A stretch of DNA of 60,616 nucleotides from DATCZS01 sp036525795 (GCA_036525795.1 DATCZS010000135.1:1-60616); one strand, 5' to 3'; positions 1 through 8,513 are shown, numbered from the stretch's first letter. The notes: a model not told the origin generated them from the letters alone. Program-made: numbers and translations.

Positions 1-1303
1 CGTACTCGACGCCGAGCCGGGCGTAGAGCTGCGCCACGACCTCGTGGTGGCGGGAGGCGTGCTCTCGGATGTCCATCGTGGCGAGGTGGAACCCGAAGAC
101 GGCGACGCTCCGGATGAGTCGCATCAGCACGCCGTCTGCGATCAGCGATCCGGCGTTTTCCTGCAGCGAGTTTCGCATGATCTCGAGTTCGTCGACCAGC
201 TGTGCCGGGCTCTCGTAGTCCTTGCCGGGGACGTGTCTGGCGTCCTCCGCGATGCGCTTGCGCGTGTTGATGAGCCGTTGGTGGACGAAGGCGCACTTGA
301 GGCGGTAGGGCTCGTCCTGGTTGAGGGTGTGGAACCTCTGCCACACCTCGGAAAGCGCGTGCCGGTCCTCTTCGAGGCTGCGCTCCAGGTCCATCGTGAT
401 TGCCTGGATGCGGGTGGAGGTCGAGATCTCCTCGGCGACGGCTTCGACCTGTTCGATGAGGTTGCGGAGACCGTGCTCGTGCTGCATCTCGAGCACCTGC
501 ATGGTGACGCCCGGGCTCACGGCCGGATTGCCGTCGCGATCACCGCCGACCCAGGTCCCGAAGCGGATCGGCGACGCGCCGCTCCGGAATGGCACCCCCA
601 GGCGTTCGAGCCCGATCGCGACGTCCTCGGCCAGGTCGGGGATGACATCGGTGAAGAGCTGGTCGATGTAGAAGACGGCCGAGCGCGCCTCGTCGATCGG
701 CTGCGGTCGCTGAGCCCTGAGCTCGTCGGTCTGCCAGATCTGGTCGATGATCTCCGCCGCCCGCCGGTCGATCCGGCGCCGGTCTGCAGCGGTCGTCCGG
801 CCCTCCGCCCGCTCGGCCAGCAGATCGGCGATTCGGCCCAGCTTCGTGAGCAGGGTCCGGCGCGTCGCCTCGGTCGGATGGGCGGTGAACACAGGACGCA
901 GCTCCAACCGGGACAGGATCCGGTCGACCAGCGCCGGGTCGAGGCCGGCGCCCAGGACCCGTTCGACGGTGGCAGAGAAGGTGTTGTCCTCGTCGAGGGA
1001 GGCCAGATCGCCGATGCGGTGGGTCTGTTCGGCCACGTTGGCCAGGTAGAAGTAGGCGGAGAACGCCCGCACCAGGCTGATCGTCTGGTCGAGGTCGAGT
1101 CCTTCGAGCACCGCTTCGAGCGCCTGGTCGGTCTCCCGGTCTCCCCCGGTGCGCACCGCTTTGGTGAGGGACCGGACCTGTTCGACGAGTTGGAGGAGGC
1201 CGGGGCCATGCTGGCGGGTGAGCGCGTCGCCGAGCTGTGTGCCGAGGCGCCTGATGTCGGCGCGGAGTCGCTCGTCCCGGAGGTCGGGCGTCATGGGTTC
1301 CAT
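1..1303 (-). CDS. ppc: Phosphoenolpyruvate carboxylase (partial, N-terminal half)
   Basis: Carboxylates phosphoenolpyruvate to oxaloacetate in the cytosol, an anaplerotic reaction. The frame opens at ATG 1303 and is still open at base 1, so about 434 residues are visible of a family that is usually near 900. Family landmarks are clear: LVRAFSAYFYLANVAEQ near residue 80, the catalytic-histidine motif FTAHPTEATRRTLL near residue 140, and SVAVFGFHLATMDIREH near residue 410 at the window edge. ATG 1303 is preferred over ATG 1294 because a TAGCCT -10 box lies 8 nt upstream, suggesting a leaderless mRNA. The rest of the gene lies beyond the left edge. Confidence 0.95.
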   Translation of the reverse strand, partial: MEPMTPDLRDERLRADIRRLGTQLGDALTRQHGPGLLQLVEQVRSLTKAVRTGGDRETDQALEAVLEGLDLDQTISLVRAFSAYFYLANVAEQTHRIGDLASLDEDNTFSATVERVLGAGLDPALVDRILSRLELRPVFTAHPTEATRRTLLTKLGRIADLLAERAEGRTTAADRRRIDRRAAEIIDQIWQTDELRAQRPQPIDEARSAVFYIDQLFTDVIPDLAEDVAIGLERLGVPFRSGASPIRFGTWVGGDRDGNPAVSPGVTMQVLEMQHEHGLRNLIEQVEAVAEEISTSTRIQAITMDLERSLEEDRHALSEVWQRFHTLNQDEPYRLKCAFVHQRLINTRKRIAEDARHVPGKDYESPAQLVDELEIMRNSLQENAGSLIADGVLMRLIRSVAVFGFHLATMDIREHASRHHEVVAQLYARLGVEY

Positions 1304-1311
1304 GCCGTTCG

Positions 1312-1317
1312 AGGCTA
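1312..1317 (-). promoter_or_regulatory. -10 box (TAGCCT) of ppc
   Basis: On the minus strand TAGCCT ends 8 nt before ATG 1303. There is no Shine-Dalgarno between box and start, so the transcript is probably leaderless. No convincing -35 was seen. Confidence 0.55.
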
Positions 1318-1386
1318 CTCCGGGTGACCCTGCTCGCCTTCGGCTGCGATCCGATCGGCGCGGCCTGGTACCTCCACGGTCGGGGG

Positions 1387-1737
1387 TCAGGCGAGCTCGA
1401 CGAGCTGGATGTGATTGCCGTCCGGGTCCGAGAAGGTGGTGAACCGCTTGTACCCGGTGTCGGTCACGTTCGCGTCCAGCGATTCGATTCCCGACGCTGC
1501 CAGCGTGGCGATGGCTCCGTCGAGATCGTCCACCCGGAACCCGACGACGGCGTTCACCGCTGCGTGCCCGCCCGGGCCCTGGTGAAGGGCGAAGACCGTC
1601 TCGCCTGCGAGTGCCATCGATTGCCACGCGCCGTACCGCGGCCCCGGTTCGATCCCGAGCCGGTCCCGGTACCAGGCGACTGCGCGATCGAGGTCGCCGA
1701 CCCAGAGGAACACCGTATCGATGTGACTGACCTGCAT
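1387..1737 (-). CDS. VOC (glyoxalase/bleomycin-resistance) family protein
   Basis: A 116-residue single-domain vicinal-oxygen-chelate protein. It begins MQVSHIDTVFLWVGDLDRAVAWYRD, shortened here to the typical VOC opening HIDTVFLWVGDL-AVAWYRDRLG, and ends with FSDPDGNHIQLVEL, whose Glu is the usual last metal ligand. An upstream in-frame extension exists but looks non-coding; ATG 1737 has a TAGGTT -10 box 7 nt upstream, which sets the start. It is divergent from the HTH_42 gene. The family includes glyoxalases, dioxygenases and resistance proteins, so the substrate cannot be named. Confidence 0.85.
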   Translation of the reverse strand: MQVSHIDTVFLWVGDLDRAVAWYRDRLGIEPGPRYGAWQSMALAGETVFALHQGPGGHAAVNAVVGFRVDDLDGAIATLAASGIESLDANVTDTGYKRFTTFSDPDGNHIQLVELA

Positions 1738-1744
1738 CGGCCGA

Positions 1745-1750
1745 AACCTA
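1745..1750 (-). promoter_or_regulatory. -10 box (TAGGTT) of the VOC gene
   Basis: On the minus strand TAGGTT ends 7 nt before ATG 1737, the leaderless geometry seen repeatedly in this window. Confidence 0.55.
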
Positions 1751-1822
1751 CCCGTGGCGTCGGCGGCCTCGCGGGTGTCGGCTTCGGCGCGGGCGGTGTG
1801 CGGCTGTGTTCTACTTCGTGGC

Positions 1823-2992
1823 ATGCGAAGGGTGTCCGACCGGGAGCGAAGGGCGAGACTGGGGCGGCGCCACATGCTCGCCCACCCCGCCGGCACGGTG
1901 GAGGAGGCGGCGGATGCCCTTGTGGGGCTGCATGCGAGCGATCCGGTGACCGTGTATCTGGCCGCGCGGGCGCGAGTGGCGGGCTTGACGAGAGAACGCC
2001 TCCAGACCGCCCTCTACGAACACCGGACGCTGGTTCGAATGCTCGGGATGAGACGCACGCTGTTCGTGGTGTCCCCGGATGTCGCGGCGATCGTCGACGC
2101 GGCCTGCACCCGGGCACTGGGGCCACCGGAGCGAAGGCGATTGGTGCGGGTGTTGGAGGAGCAGTCCATCACCGACGACGGCGAGGCATGGATCGAGCGC
2201 GTGTCCGGGGCGGTGCTCGCAGCCCTCCACGAGAGAGGCGAGGCCAGTGCCGCCGAGCTCACTGCGGATGTGCCCGAGATGGGGCTGAAGATCGTCTTCG
2301 GGGAGGGAAGGGAGTGGGGCGGCGAATTCGGCGTGTCCACTCGCATCCTCTTTCTCCTCGCGGCCGAAGGGCACATCGTGCGAGGGCGTCCGCGGGGGAC
2401 GTGGGTGTCGAGCCTGTACCGATGGGCGCCGACCGACAGCTGGCTCGGACGGGAGCTCGCATCGGTCGAGACCTCCGTCGCGCGGGCCGAACTCGTCCGG
2501 AGATGGCTGGCGGCGTTCGGTCCGGGCACCTTCACCGATCTCAAGTGGTGGACGGGATGGACCGTCGGCGCCACCCGCCAGGCGCTCGAGGACAGCCACG
2601 CCGTCGAGGTGGAGCTCGACGAGGGGAGGGGCTACCTGCGTGCCGACGACCTCGAGCCCGTCACGGAGCCGGACCCCTGGGTGGCGCTCCTTCCTTCGCT
2701 CGACCCGACGTCGATGGGCTGGAAGCAGCGCGACTGGTACTTCGGCGAGCACGCCGCCTCGCTCTTCGACCGCAACGGCAATGCCGGTCCGACGGTCTGG
2801 TGCGACGGGAGGGTGGTGGGAGGTTGGGCCCAGCACTCTGGCGGAGACGTGGTGTTCGAACTTCTCGAAGACATCGGTGCCGAGAACGGCGAGGCCGTCG
2901 CCGCCGAGGCCGCCCGCCTCGCCGCATGGTTCGGGGACGACGTCATCACCCCCCGGTTCCGCACGCCCGTGGAGAGGCGCCTGGCCACCTAG
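1823..2992 (+). CDS. Winged-helix DNA-binding protein, HTH_42 (AlkX/YcaQ-like) family
   Basis: A 389-residue protein of the HTH_42 (formerly DUF1006) family, whose studied members are DNA glycosylases acting on alkylated or crosslinked DNA. Visible landmarks are the N-terminal RARLGRRHML, GLHASDPVTVYLAARAR near residue 40, the conserved VRMLGMRRTLFVVSP near residue 72, and a C-terminal wing with WYFGEHAASLFDRNGN near residue 310. ATG 1823 is chosen because upstream in-frame residues overlap the divergent VOC promoter. The 85-bp spacer to the VOC gene carries both promoters. Enzymatic activity is inferred from the family only. Confidence 0.82.
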   Translation: MRRVSDRERRARLGRRHMLAHPAGTVEEAADALVGLHASDPVTVYLAARARVAGLTRERLQTALYEHRTLVRMLGMRRTLFVVSPDVAAIVDAACTRALGPPERRRLVRVLEEQSITDDGEAWIERVSGAVLAALHERGEASAAELTADVPEMGLKIVFGEGREWGGEFGVSTRILFLLAAEGHIVRGRPRGTWVSSLYRWAPTDSWLGRELASVETSVARAELVRRWLAAFGPGTFTDLKWWTGWTVGATRQALEDSHAVEVELDEGRGYLRADDLEPVTEPDPWVALLPSLDPTSMGWKQRDWYFGEHAASLFDRNGNAGPTVWCDGRVVGGWAQHSGGDVVFELLEDIGAENGEAVAAEAARLAAWFGDDVITPRFRTPVERRLAT

Positions 2993-3060
2993 GTTCGGGC
3001 ACCCGGACCGGTTCGGACGGCCCCCCCGGGGCCGGTGTCCTTCGCTGTCCCACCGCCCCC

Positions 3061-3066
3061 TACACT
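3061..3066 (+). promoter_or_regulatory. -10 box (TACACT) of the ffh operon
   Basis: TACACT lies 9 nt before ATG 3076 with no Shine-Dalgarno, giving a leaderless or nearly leaderless transcript that would serve ffh, rpsP, khpA and rimM. Confidence 0.55.
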
Positions 3067-3075
3067 TCCCTCTCC

Positions 3076-4413
3076 ATGTTCGAAACCCTCACGGATCGAT
3101 TCGACGGGGTCTTCGCGCGGCTGAGGAGCAAGGGAAAGCTGAGTGAGGCAGACGTCGATGCTGCCTTGCGCGAGGTCAGGCTGGCCCTGCTCGAGGCAGA
3201 CGTCAACGTGGCGGTCGTGCGGAGCCTGCTCGCCCGTATCAAGGAACGGGCGACGGGGGTCGACGTCAGAGGTTCGCTCACGCCCGGCCAGCAAGTGGTC
3301 AAGATCGTCCACGAGGAGCTCATCGCCACCCTGGGTGGTGTCGTCGCCGGCCTCAACAAGGGTCCGTCGCCGTTGACGATCCTGATGGTGGGGCTGCAGG
3401 GCTCGGGCAAGACGACGTCGGCCGGCAAGCTCGCCAGGCATCTGCAGAAACAGGGGCGCCGCCCGATGCTGGTGGCCGCCGACCTGCAGCGCCCCGCTGC
3501 CATCGATCAGCTCGAGCGGCTCGGAGAGCGGATCGGAGTGACCGTGTACTCCGATCGCAAGGCCAAGCCGCGCCGCCTGGTGCGGGCTGCGATGAAAGAG
3601 GCCGTTCGCCTCGGGCACGACACCGTGATCATCGACACGGCCGGCCGTCTGCAGATCGACGAGGTCCTGATGGCCGAGCTGGCCGATGTCGAGAAGGAAG
3701 CCGGCCCGCACGAGGTATTGCTGGTGGTCGACGCCATGACCGGCCAGGACGCGGTGAACGTCGCCAAGGGGTTCTCCGAGCGGACCGGCGTGACGGGCGT
3801 CGTGCTGTCGAAGCTCGACGGCGACGCCCGCGGCGGAGCGGCCATCTCGGTCCGCGAGGTCACCAACGTGCCGATCAAGTTCGCCGGCCTGGGGGAAGGG
3901 CTGGAGGACTTCGAACCGTTCCACCCGGATCGGATGGCGGGTCGCATCCTGGGAATGGGCGATGTGCTGACCCTGATCGAGAAAGCGGAGACGACGATCG
4001 ACGAGGAGTCCGCCGAGAACGCGGTCCGCAAGATGCAGAAGGGCCAGTTCACGCTCGACGATTTCCTCGAACAGTTCCAGATGGTCAAGCGGATGGGGCC
4101 TCTCAAGGACATCCTTGCTATGATGCCGGGCGCCGGTTCGGCCCTCCGTGACGTCAACATCGACGATCGCGATCTGGCCCGGGTGGAAGCGATCATCCGT
4201 TCGATGACCCCGGAGGAGCGGTACAAACCCAAGATCATCGGTGGCAGCCGGCGGCGCAGGATCGCGGCCGGATCGGGTACCACGCCCCAGGACGTGAACC
4301 GGCTGCTCAAGCAGTTCGCCGATGCACAGAGAATGATGAAACAATTGGTCGGTGGGCGAGGGATTCCGGGACTTCCGGGTCTCGCCGCCGGTGGCAGAAG
4401 AGGCAAGAGGTGA
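3076..4413 (+). CDS. ffh: Signal recognition particle GTPase Ffh
   Basis: The protein subunit of SRP. It binds signal sequences and 4.5S RNA and targets nascent membrane proteins to FtsY and the Sec translocon. The 445-residue protein shows the N-domain helical bundle (1-95), the G-domain P-loop GLQGSGKTTSAGK at 106-118, DTAGRLQIDE as G3 near residue 194, and TKLDGDARGG-type SKLDGDARGGAA near residue 248. The methionine-rich M domain follows (FTLDDFLEQFQMVKRMGP, then MMPG). First gene of ffh-rpsP-khpA-rimM; stop to rpsP start is 4 nt. FtsY is not in the window. Confidence 0.97.
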   Translation: MFETLTDRFDGVFARLRSKGKLSEADVDAALREVRLALLEADVNVAVVRSLLARIKERATGVDVRGSLTPGQQVVKIVHEELIATLGGVVAGLNKGPSPLTILMVGLQGSGKTTSAGKLARHLQKQGRRPMLVAADLQRPAAIDQLERLGERIGVTVYSDRKAKPRRLVRAAMKEAVRLGHDTVIIDTAGRLQIDEVLMAELADVEKEAGPHEVLLVVDAMTGQDAVNVAKGFSERTGVTGVVLSKLDGDARGGAAISVREVTNVPIKFAGLGEGLEDFEPFHPDRMAGRILGMGDVLTLIEKAETTIDEESAENAVRKMQKGQFTLDDFLEQFQMVKRMGPLKDILAMMPGAGSALRDVNIDDRDLARVEAIIRSMTPEERYKPKIIGGSRRRRIAAGSGTTPQDVNRLLKQFADAQRMMKQLVGGRGIPGLPGLAAGGRRGKR

Positions 4414-4417
4414 CGAG

Positions 4418-4825
4418 ATGGCCGTGAAGATGCGCCTGGCCCGGATGGGAAAGAAGCGATCCGCCTACTACCGCGTGGTCGTGGTCGATGGGCGCGCTCC
4501 CCGCGACGGTGCCTACATCGAACAGGTCGGGCGCTACGACCCGAACCAGGACCCCTCTCTGATCGAGATCGACAACGAGAAGGCGGTCGAGTGGCTCCGC
4601 AAAGGGGCGCAACCGACGGAGTCGGTCGGCAAGCTGCTGGAGATCTCCGGTGCGTTGAGCCAGTTCAAGGTGAAGTCCGGCAAGATCCATACCGTTGCCG
4701 CCAAGCCGGCAGCCGCTCCTGCGGCTCCTGCGGCTGCTGCGGAGCCGACAGAGGCCTCCGCTGCCGCCGAGCCTGAGCCGGTGGCCGTGGACCAGGATGC
4801 CGCCGACACGACCGAGGAAGAATGA
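4418..4825 (+). CDS. rpsP: 30S ribosomal protein S16
   Basis: Small-subunit protein that binds 16S rRNA during assembly. The 135-residue product begins MAVKMRLARMGKKRSAYYR and contains VVVVDGRAPRDGAYIEQVG-YDP, the S16 signature. About 80 residues form the core. The Ala/Pro/Glu-rich C-terminal tail from residue 90 is longer than in E. coli, as is common in actinobacteria. The start follows ffh closely and is preceded by an AGAGG-type Shine-Dalgarno. Confidence 0.97.
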   Translation: MAVKMRLARMGKKRSAYYRVVVVDGRAPRDGAYIEQVGRYDPNQDPSLIEIDNEKAVEWLRKGAQPTESVGKLLEISGALSQFKVKSGKIHTVAAKPAAAPAAPAAAAEPTEASAAAEPEPVAVDQDAADTTEEE

Positions 4826-5082
4826 TGGCCGCCAGCAAAGGCGAGATCGTCGAGAACGTCGTCGGCTACATCGTCCGTCAGATCGTCGAGCATCCCGACA
4901 GCGTCGAGGTGACGCTGGTGGAGCAGGGCCCTGACGAGGTCGTCGCCGAAGTCCGTACCGCCAAGGGCGACATGGGTCGCGTCATCGGGCGACGCGGTCG
5001 CGTGGCCCGTGCGATACGCACGGTTGCCCAGGCGGCGGCTGACGAAGAGGGGCTCACCGCTGGCGTCGAATTCGTCGACTGA
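4822..5082 (+). CDS. khpA: KH-domain RNA-binding protein KhpA
   Basis: An 86-residue, single KH-domain RNA-binding protein (YlqC/KhpA family), which in Gram-positives pairs with KhpB/Jag and affects cell growth and RNA metabolism. The KH core shows GDMGRVIGRRGRVARAIRT with the GxxG loop (IGRRG) near residue 58. The gene overlaps the rpsP stop as ATGATG: ATG 4822 and ATG 4825 are both possible, and the ATGA overlap indicates translational coupling. The position between rpsP and rimM is conserved in actinobacteria. Confidence 0.93.
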   Translation: MMAASKGEIVENVVGYIVRQIVEHPDSVEVTLVEQGPDEVVAEVRTAKGDMGRVIGRRGRVARAIRTVAQAAADEEGLTAGVEFVD

Positions 5083-5581
5083 TCGGGTCCTGGTCGGGCG
5101 TGTCGGGCGGGCCCACGGTCTGCGCGGGTTCGTCTCCGTGCGTTCCGAGTCCGACAACCCCGAACGTTTCAAGACCGGCTCTGCGGTCATCTCCGACGAC
5201 GGGGTCACGCTGACCGTCGAGGCGGTATCGCAGTCGGATGCCGGGATGCTGCTCGTGCGCTTCGACGGGGTTTCCGATCGTGCCGCCGCCGAGGCGCTTC
5301 GGGGGACGAACCTCTGGATCGAGGAGCGCAGTCGCCGGCCACTCGAGCCAGGCGAATACTGGCCCGAGGACCTCGCCGGCTGTTCGGTCGTGTCCACCGA
5401 CGGGACCTCGCTCGGAACCGTGCGGAGCCTGGTCGAAGGCGCGGCTCAGGACCGCCTGGTGATCTCCAACGCTCGGGGGGTGTTCGAGGTGCCCTTCGTG
5501 GCCGCACTGGTACGCGAGGTCGATCTGGCCTCGAGGACGATCGTCGTCGAGGCCATCGAGGGCCTCATCGACGGGCCGTGA
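5009..5581 (+). CDS. rimM: 16S rRNA processing protein RimM
   Basis: Ribosome maturation factor that binds S19 and the 30S head. RVLVGRVGRAHGLRGFVSV is the family N-terminus; the middle carries LEPGEYWPEDLAG and the PRC-barrel C-terminal half holds a variant of the usual FVPFV motif (VFEVPFVAALVREVDL). No ATG exists in frame. GTG 5009 is the longest start, TTG 5024 the next. The best Shine-Dalgarno, AGAGGGG, sits 7 nt before CTG 5060, which would give a 173-residue protein starting 8 residues before the conserved core. The 3' end overlaps the convergent lipoprotein gene by 17 bp. Confidence 0.9.
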   Translation: MRYARLPRRRLTKRGSPLASNSSTDRVLVGRVGRAHGLRGFVSVRSESDNPERFKTGSAVISDDGVTLTVEAVSQSDAGMLLVRFDGVSDRAAAEALRGTNLWIEERSRRPLEPGEYWPEDLAGCSVVSTDGTSLGTVRSLVEGAAQDRLVISNARGVFEVPFVAALVREVDLASRTIVVEAIEGLIDGP

Positions 5582-6548
5582 AGACCAGATTCAGCCCGCT
5601 CACGTCGATGGTGATCGGGCCTTCCGGTCCGTCTGTGAAGAGGATCGTGAACGCGCCCCACGTGTCGTAGCGCCCCGAGACCCGGGCGGTCGCCTCCACG
5701 CTGTCGGAGCCGCCGGTGAGGGTTGCGACGATCTCCTCGCCGGCGACGAGGGCGTACCCGCTGATCGAGAAGGGGTACGAGACGTCCCCCAGCAGCGGCT
5801 CGACCACGATCAGGTCGCCGGATCGGACGGGCGACGCCGTGGTCGGAGCGCCGCCGCGTCGCACGTCGACCACGGTGCGGCCGGGACCCGAGACGTTGGC
5901 CACCCTCGTCACGACCGCGTCGGCGAGATGGATGTCGATGAAGATCGACCCGGACGGGGTGGAGACCGCGAACACGGTGTCGACCATCGGGGTGTCGACC
6001 CGCTGTTCCTGAAAGCGTGAACCGCTCACAGTGGCGTCGAGGTTGAGTCGCAGCACGCCGCTGTCGCGGATCAGCAGTGTCGCCACCGTGGGCGGATCGA
6101 CCGCCGGGGCTCCCTCGGCTGTCTGGTAGCCGATGACGATCTGCTCGCACCCGCCGTAGTCGCGCCAGGTGACGCCGCCGACGGCGGTCACGTCCCCGCC
6201 TGCCGACCTCAGGACCCCGGCGGACCCGTTCTCGACGAATGGAGCGTCCCCGGCCAGGCATGGCGGCAGGTCGGCGGGGGTTGTGGTCGTGGATTCGTCC
6301 GGGAAGGCCGTGCTCGCCGTCGAGGTCGTGGAGGTGGTGGGGGCGGATGCGGTGGTGGGTGGAAGCCGGTCGGAGGTGCACGCCGCAGCGACGAGCACGA
6401 TGGCGAAACCCACCATGGCGCCGGAGGGCGACCTGCGCAGTCCGGGGGGTGGCGGACAACGGCGGAGTCGCATCCACCCGATCCGCCGACCGGGGGCGGG
6501 CCCGCGATCAGACGCCGGCCCGGGGGTGTGAGCCAGCGGGTCCGCCAT
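5565..6548 (-). CDS. Putative secreted lipoprotein with C-terminal beta-sandwich domain
   Basis: A 327-residue probable lipoprotein of unknown function. Hydrophobic GAMVGFAIVLVAAAC near residue 55 reads as a signal peptide ending in a lipobox-like site with Cys as lipid anchor. A Thr/Ser-rich linker follows, then a globular region from about residue 95. The last 80 residues (PFSISGYALVAGEEIVATL to ITIDVSGL) resemble an Ig-like or Gmad2-like beta-sandwich. ATG 6548 is supported by TAGCCT 6 nt upstream. ATG 6473 would give a more normal short n-region. The gene converges on rimM and is divergent from the histidine kinase. Confidence 0.7.
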   Translation of the reverse strand: MADPLAHTPGPASDRGPAPGRRIGWMRLRRCPPPPGLRRSPSGAMVGFAIVLVAAACTSDRLPPTTASAPTTSTTSTASTAFPDESTTTTPADLPPCLAGDAPFVENGSAGVLRSAGGDVTAVGGVTWRDYGGCEQIVIGYQTAEGAPAVDPPTVATLLIRDSGVLRLNLDATVSGSRFQEQRVDTPMVDTVFAVSTPSGSIFIDIHLADAVVTRVANVSGPGRTVVDVRRGGAPTTASPVRSGDLIVVEPLLGDVSYPFSISGYALVAGEEIVATLTGGSDSVEATARVSGRYDTWGAFTILFTDGPEGPITIDVSGLNLVFTARR

Positions 6549-6554
6549 GGCGTC

Positions 6555-6560
6555 AGGCTA
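6555..6560 (-). promoter_or_regulatory. -10 box (TAGCCT) of the lipoprotein gene
   Basis: TAGCCT on the minus strand ends 6 nt before ATG 6548. It lies 24 bp from the divergent -10 of the histidine kinase. Confidence 0.5.
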
Positions 6561-6584
6561 CCCGGCATCGAGGGCGCGCCACGC

Positions 6585-6590
6585 TACGGT
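6585..6590 (+). promoter_or_regulatory. -10 box (TACGGT) of the two-component operon
   Basis: TACGGT lies 28 nt upstream of ATG 6619. The resulting short leader holds an AGGA Shine-Dalgarno, so this operon is probably not leaderless. Confidence 0.4.
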
Positions 6591-6618
6591 CGCCTCGACA
6601 CCGGTGTGAGGATGATCG

Positions 6619-7764
6619 ATGGGTCGGCTGGTTGACCGTGTCGTCGATCTCGGTGACCTCGAACGCACCCTGCGAAGGATCGTCGTCGGGGCACGGGTGG
6701 TGGCGGCCGCGTGGATGTTGGCGCTCGCGGTGATCGGCGCCGTCCTTCGCCCCGAGTCGTCGGGTCGATCCGGGCTGGTGGTGGCGGTCCTGGTGGCGGT
6801 GGCCGCCTGGGCCCTCGGGTCGGTGCTCGTCTTCGCCAGGGCGGCGGACGTCGTGACCTCGCGTGCGGCGCTGATCGCAGACGGGGTCGCCGGGGTGGTG
6901 GCATTGATGGCACCGACCTGGGCGGGCGCAGGGGCGGAGGCGAGCTTCACCGGTGGCTTGCCGTTGATCGTGGTCGCTATCGCATCCGTTCGGTCGAGGC
7001 CGTCCGCGTGGCTGATGGCGGGGGTCATGGTCGTGACCACCGCCATCCGGGCGGCCGGCACGGACATCGGGGGAGGGCTGGTCGACTCGATCTCCCAGGT
7101 CATTCTCTACGGTGCCGGGGCACTGATCTTCACATGGGTGATGGCCGTCCTGCGTCGCTCTGACGGGTCGCGGGCCGCGGCGGAGCGTGCGGCGGCAGAG
7201 GCGGAGACGGCCAGGGCGAGAGAGGCCGAACGAGCCCAGATCTCACGCCATCTGCATGACTCGGTGCTCCAGACGCTCGCCTTGATCCAGCGTTCGGCCG
7301 AGTCTCCGGCGGAGGTGACGATGCTGGCGCGCCGCCAGGAGCGAGAGCTGCGGGACTGGATGTTCGGGGAGCGCCGGCGGAGCGGTCACCTGGTCGAGGC
7401 CGTGGTGGAGATGGCGGCCGAGATCGAGGCTCGCCAGGCGGTGGTCATCGATGTGGTGACGGTGGGCGACCGCGAGTTGGACGACCGTCTCGCCGAGCTG
7501 GTGGCGGCCGGTCGGGAGGCGGTGCTCAATGCGGCACTCCATTCGGGTGCGGAGCAGATCTCGGTGTACCTCGAGGTCGGCTCCGAACGGGTCTCGATGT
7601 TCGTTCGCGATCGGGGACGCGGCTTCTCTCCCGACGCGGTCGGTGCGGATCGCAGGGGGATCGCCCAGTCCATCGAGGCGAGAATGCGAGACCTCGGCGG
7701 TGCGGCGACCGTCAGGAGCGAGGCGGGGACGGGGACCGAATGGAGGCTGGAGATGCCGGCATGA
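6619..7764 (+). CDS. Sensor histidine kinase (HisKA_3 type)
   Basis: A 381-residue membrane-bound kinase of the NarX/LiaS-like group. The N-terminal 165 residues hold about five hydrophobic segments (for example VVAVLVAVAAWALGSVLVF). An Ala/Glu coiled coil follows. The phospho-acceptor is the His in RHLHDSVLQTLALIQ near residue 212. The HATPase domain has the N box EAVLNAALHSGAE and the G1-type VRDRGRGFSP. It ends in an ATGA overlap with its response regulator. The stimulus is unknown; the short extracytoplasmic loops suggest sensing within the membrane. Confidence 0.9.
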   Translation: MGRLVDRVVDLGDLERTLRRIVVGARVVAAAWMLALAVIGAVLRPESSGRSGLVVAVLVAVAAWALGSVLVFARAADVVTSRAALIADGVAGVVALMAPTWAGAGAEASFTGGLPLIVVAIASVRSRPSAWLMAGVMVVTTAIRAAGTDIGGGLVDSISQVILYGAGALIFTWVMAVLRRSDGSRAAAERAAAEAETARAREAERAQISRHLHDSVLQTLALIQRSAESPAEVTMLARRQERELRDWMFGERRRSGHLVEAVVEMAAEIEARQAVVIDVVTVGDRELDDRLAELVAAGREAVLNAALHSGAEQISVYLEVGSERVSMFVRDRGRGFSPDAVGADRRGIAQSIEARMRDLGGAATVRSEAGTGTEWRLEMPA

Positions 7765-8402
7765 CCCAACGGCTGCGGGTGTTCATCGTCGACGACCACG
7801 ATCTGTTCCGGGCCGGAGTCCGGGCGCAGCTGCCTGCTGACATCGAGGTCGTCGGGGAGGCCTCGGATACGGCGGCGGCCATCGAATTGATCTGCGAGCG
7901 CATCCCGGATGTGGTCCTGCTCGACGTTCATCTGCCGGGCGGCGGAGGTCGCGCCGTGGTGACAGCCGTGAAGAAGACATGCCCCGAGGTGACCTTCCTT
8001 GCGCTGTCAGCCTCCGACGCCGCCCCTGACGTCGTCTCGGTGGTCCGGTCCGGAGCGCGCGGGTATGTCACCAAGGCGATATCGGCCGAGGATCTGGCGA
8101 CCGCGATCCGGCGGGTGGCCGGCGGCGACGTGGTGTTCTCTCCTCGGCTGGCCGGATTCGTCCTCGATGCCTTCTCGTCGATTCCCGTCGGCGACGTCGA
8201 CCCCGAGCTCGACCAGCTCACCGAGCGGGAGAGGGAGGTGCTTCAGCTGATCGCTCGCGGCTACACCTATCGAGAGGCGGGCGAGGAGCTCTTCATCTCG
8301 GTGAAAACCATCGAGAGTCACGTGTCGTCGGTATTGCGCAAGCTGCAGCTGTCGAATCGAAACGAGCTGACCCGTTGGGCGGCGGAACGGAAGTTGATCT
8401 GA
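7761..8402 (+). CDS. LuxR/NarL-family response regulator
   Basis: A 213-residue DNA-binding response regulator paired with the upstream kinase. The receiver domain starts RVFIVDDHDLFRAG (acidic pair near residue 10) and has the phospho-acceptor Asp in VVLLDVHLPG near residue 55. The Lys switch is GYVTKAIS. The C-terminal LuxR helix-turn-helix is LTEREREVLQLIARGYTYREA through SVKTIESHVSSVLRKLQ. ATG 7761 overlaps the kinase stop codon. Target genes are unknown; the micro-operon immediately downstream is a reasonable candidate. Confidence 0.93.
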   Translation: MTQRLRVFIVDDHDLFRAGVRAQLPADIEVVGEASDTAAAIELICERIPDVVLLDVHLPGGGGRAVVTAVKKTCPEVTFLALSASDAAPDVVSVVRSGARGYVTKAISAEDLATAIRRVAGGDVVFSPRLAGFVLDAFSSIPVGDVDPELDQLTEREREVLQLIARGYTYREAGEELFISVKTIESHVSSVLRKLQLSNRNELTRWAAERKLI

Positions 8403-8454
8403 GGGACTGTCCGCATCTCGTCGCCGGCCCCGATCTGGGTGTCGAACAAGCCCC

Positions 8455-8493
8455 TTGACAAAGTGACATCATTATGACATCATGATGCTGTCA
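8455..8493 (+). promoter_or_regulatory. Promoter with TGACATCAT direct repeats and 19-bp palindrome
   Basis: A perfect -35 TTGACA at 8455-8460 is followed by TGACATCAT at 8464-8472 and again at 8475-8483, exactly 11 bp apart. The second copy forms the left arm of a palindrome that ends in TGTCA at 8489-8493. The -10 is probably CATCAT at 8478-8483, inside the repeats. This arrangement suits an operator bound by stacked dimers, such as the ribbon-helix-helix protein encoded just downstream. Confidence 0.65.
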
Positions 8494-8513
8494 CCAAGAA
8501 AGGACAGCGGATC

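Noticed and set aside
1324..3075. Long plus-strand frame running continuously into ffh
   Set aside because: It crosses the VOC and HTH_42 genes in another frame; the real Ffh begins at ATG 3076.
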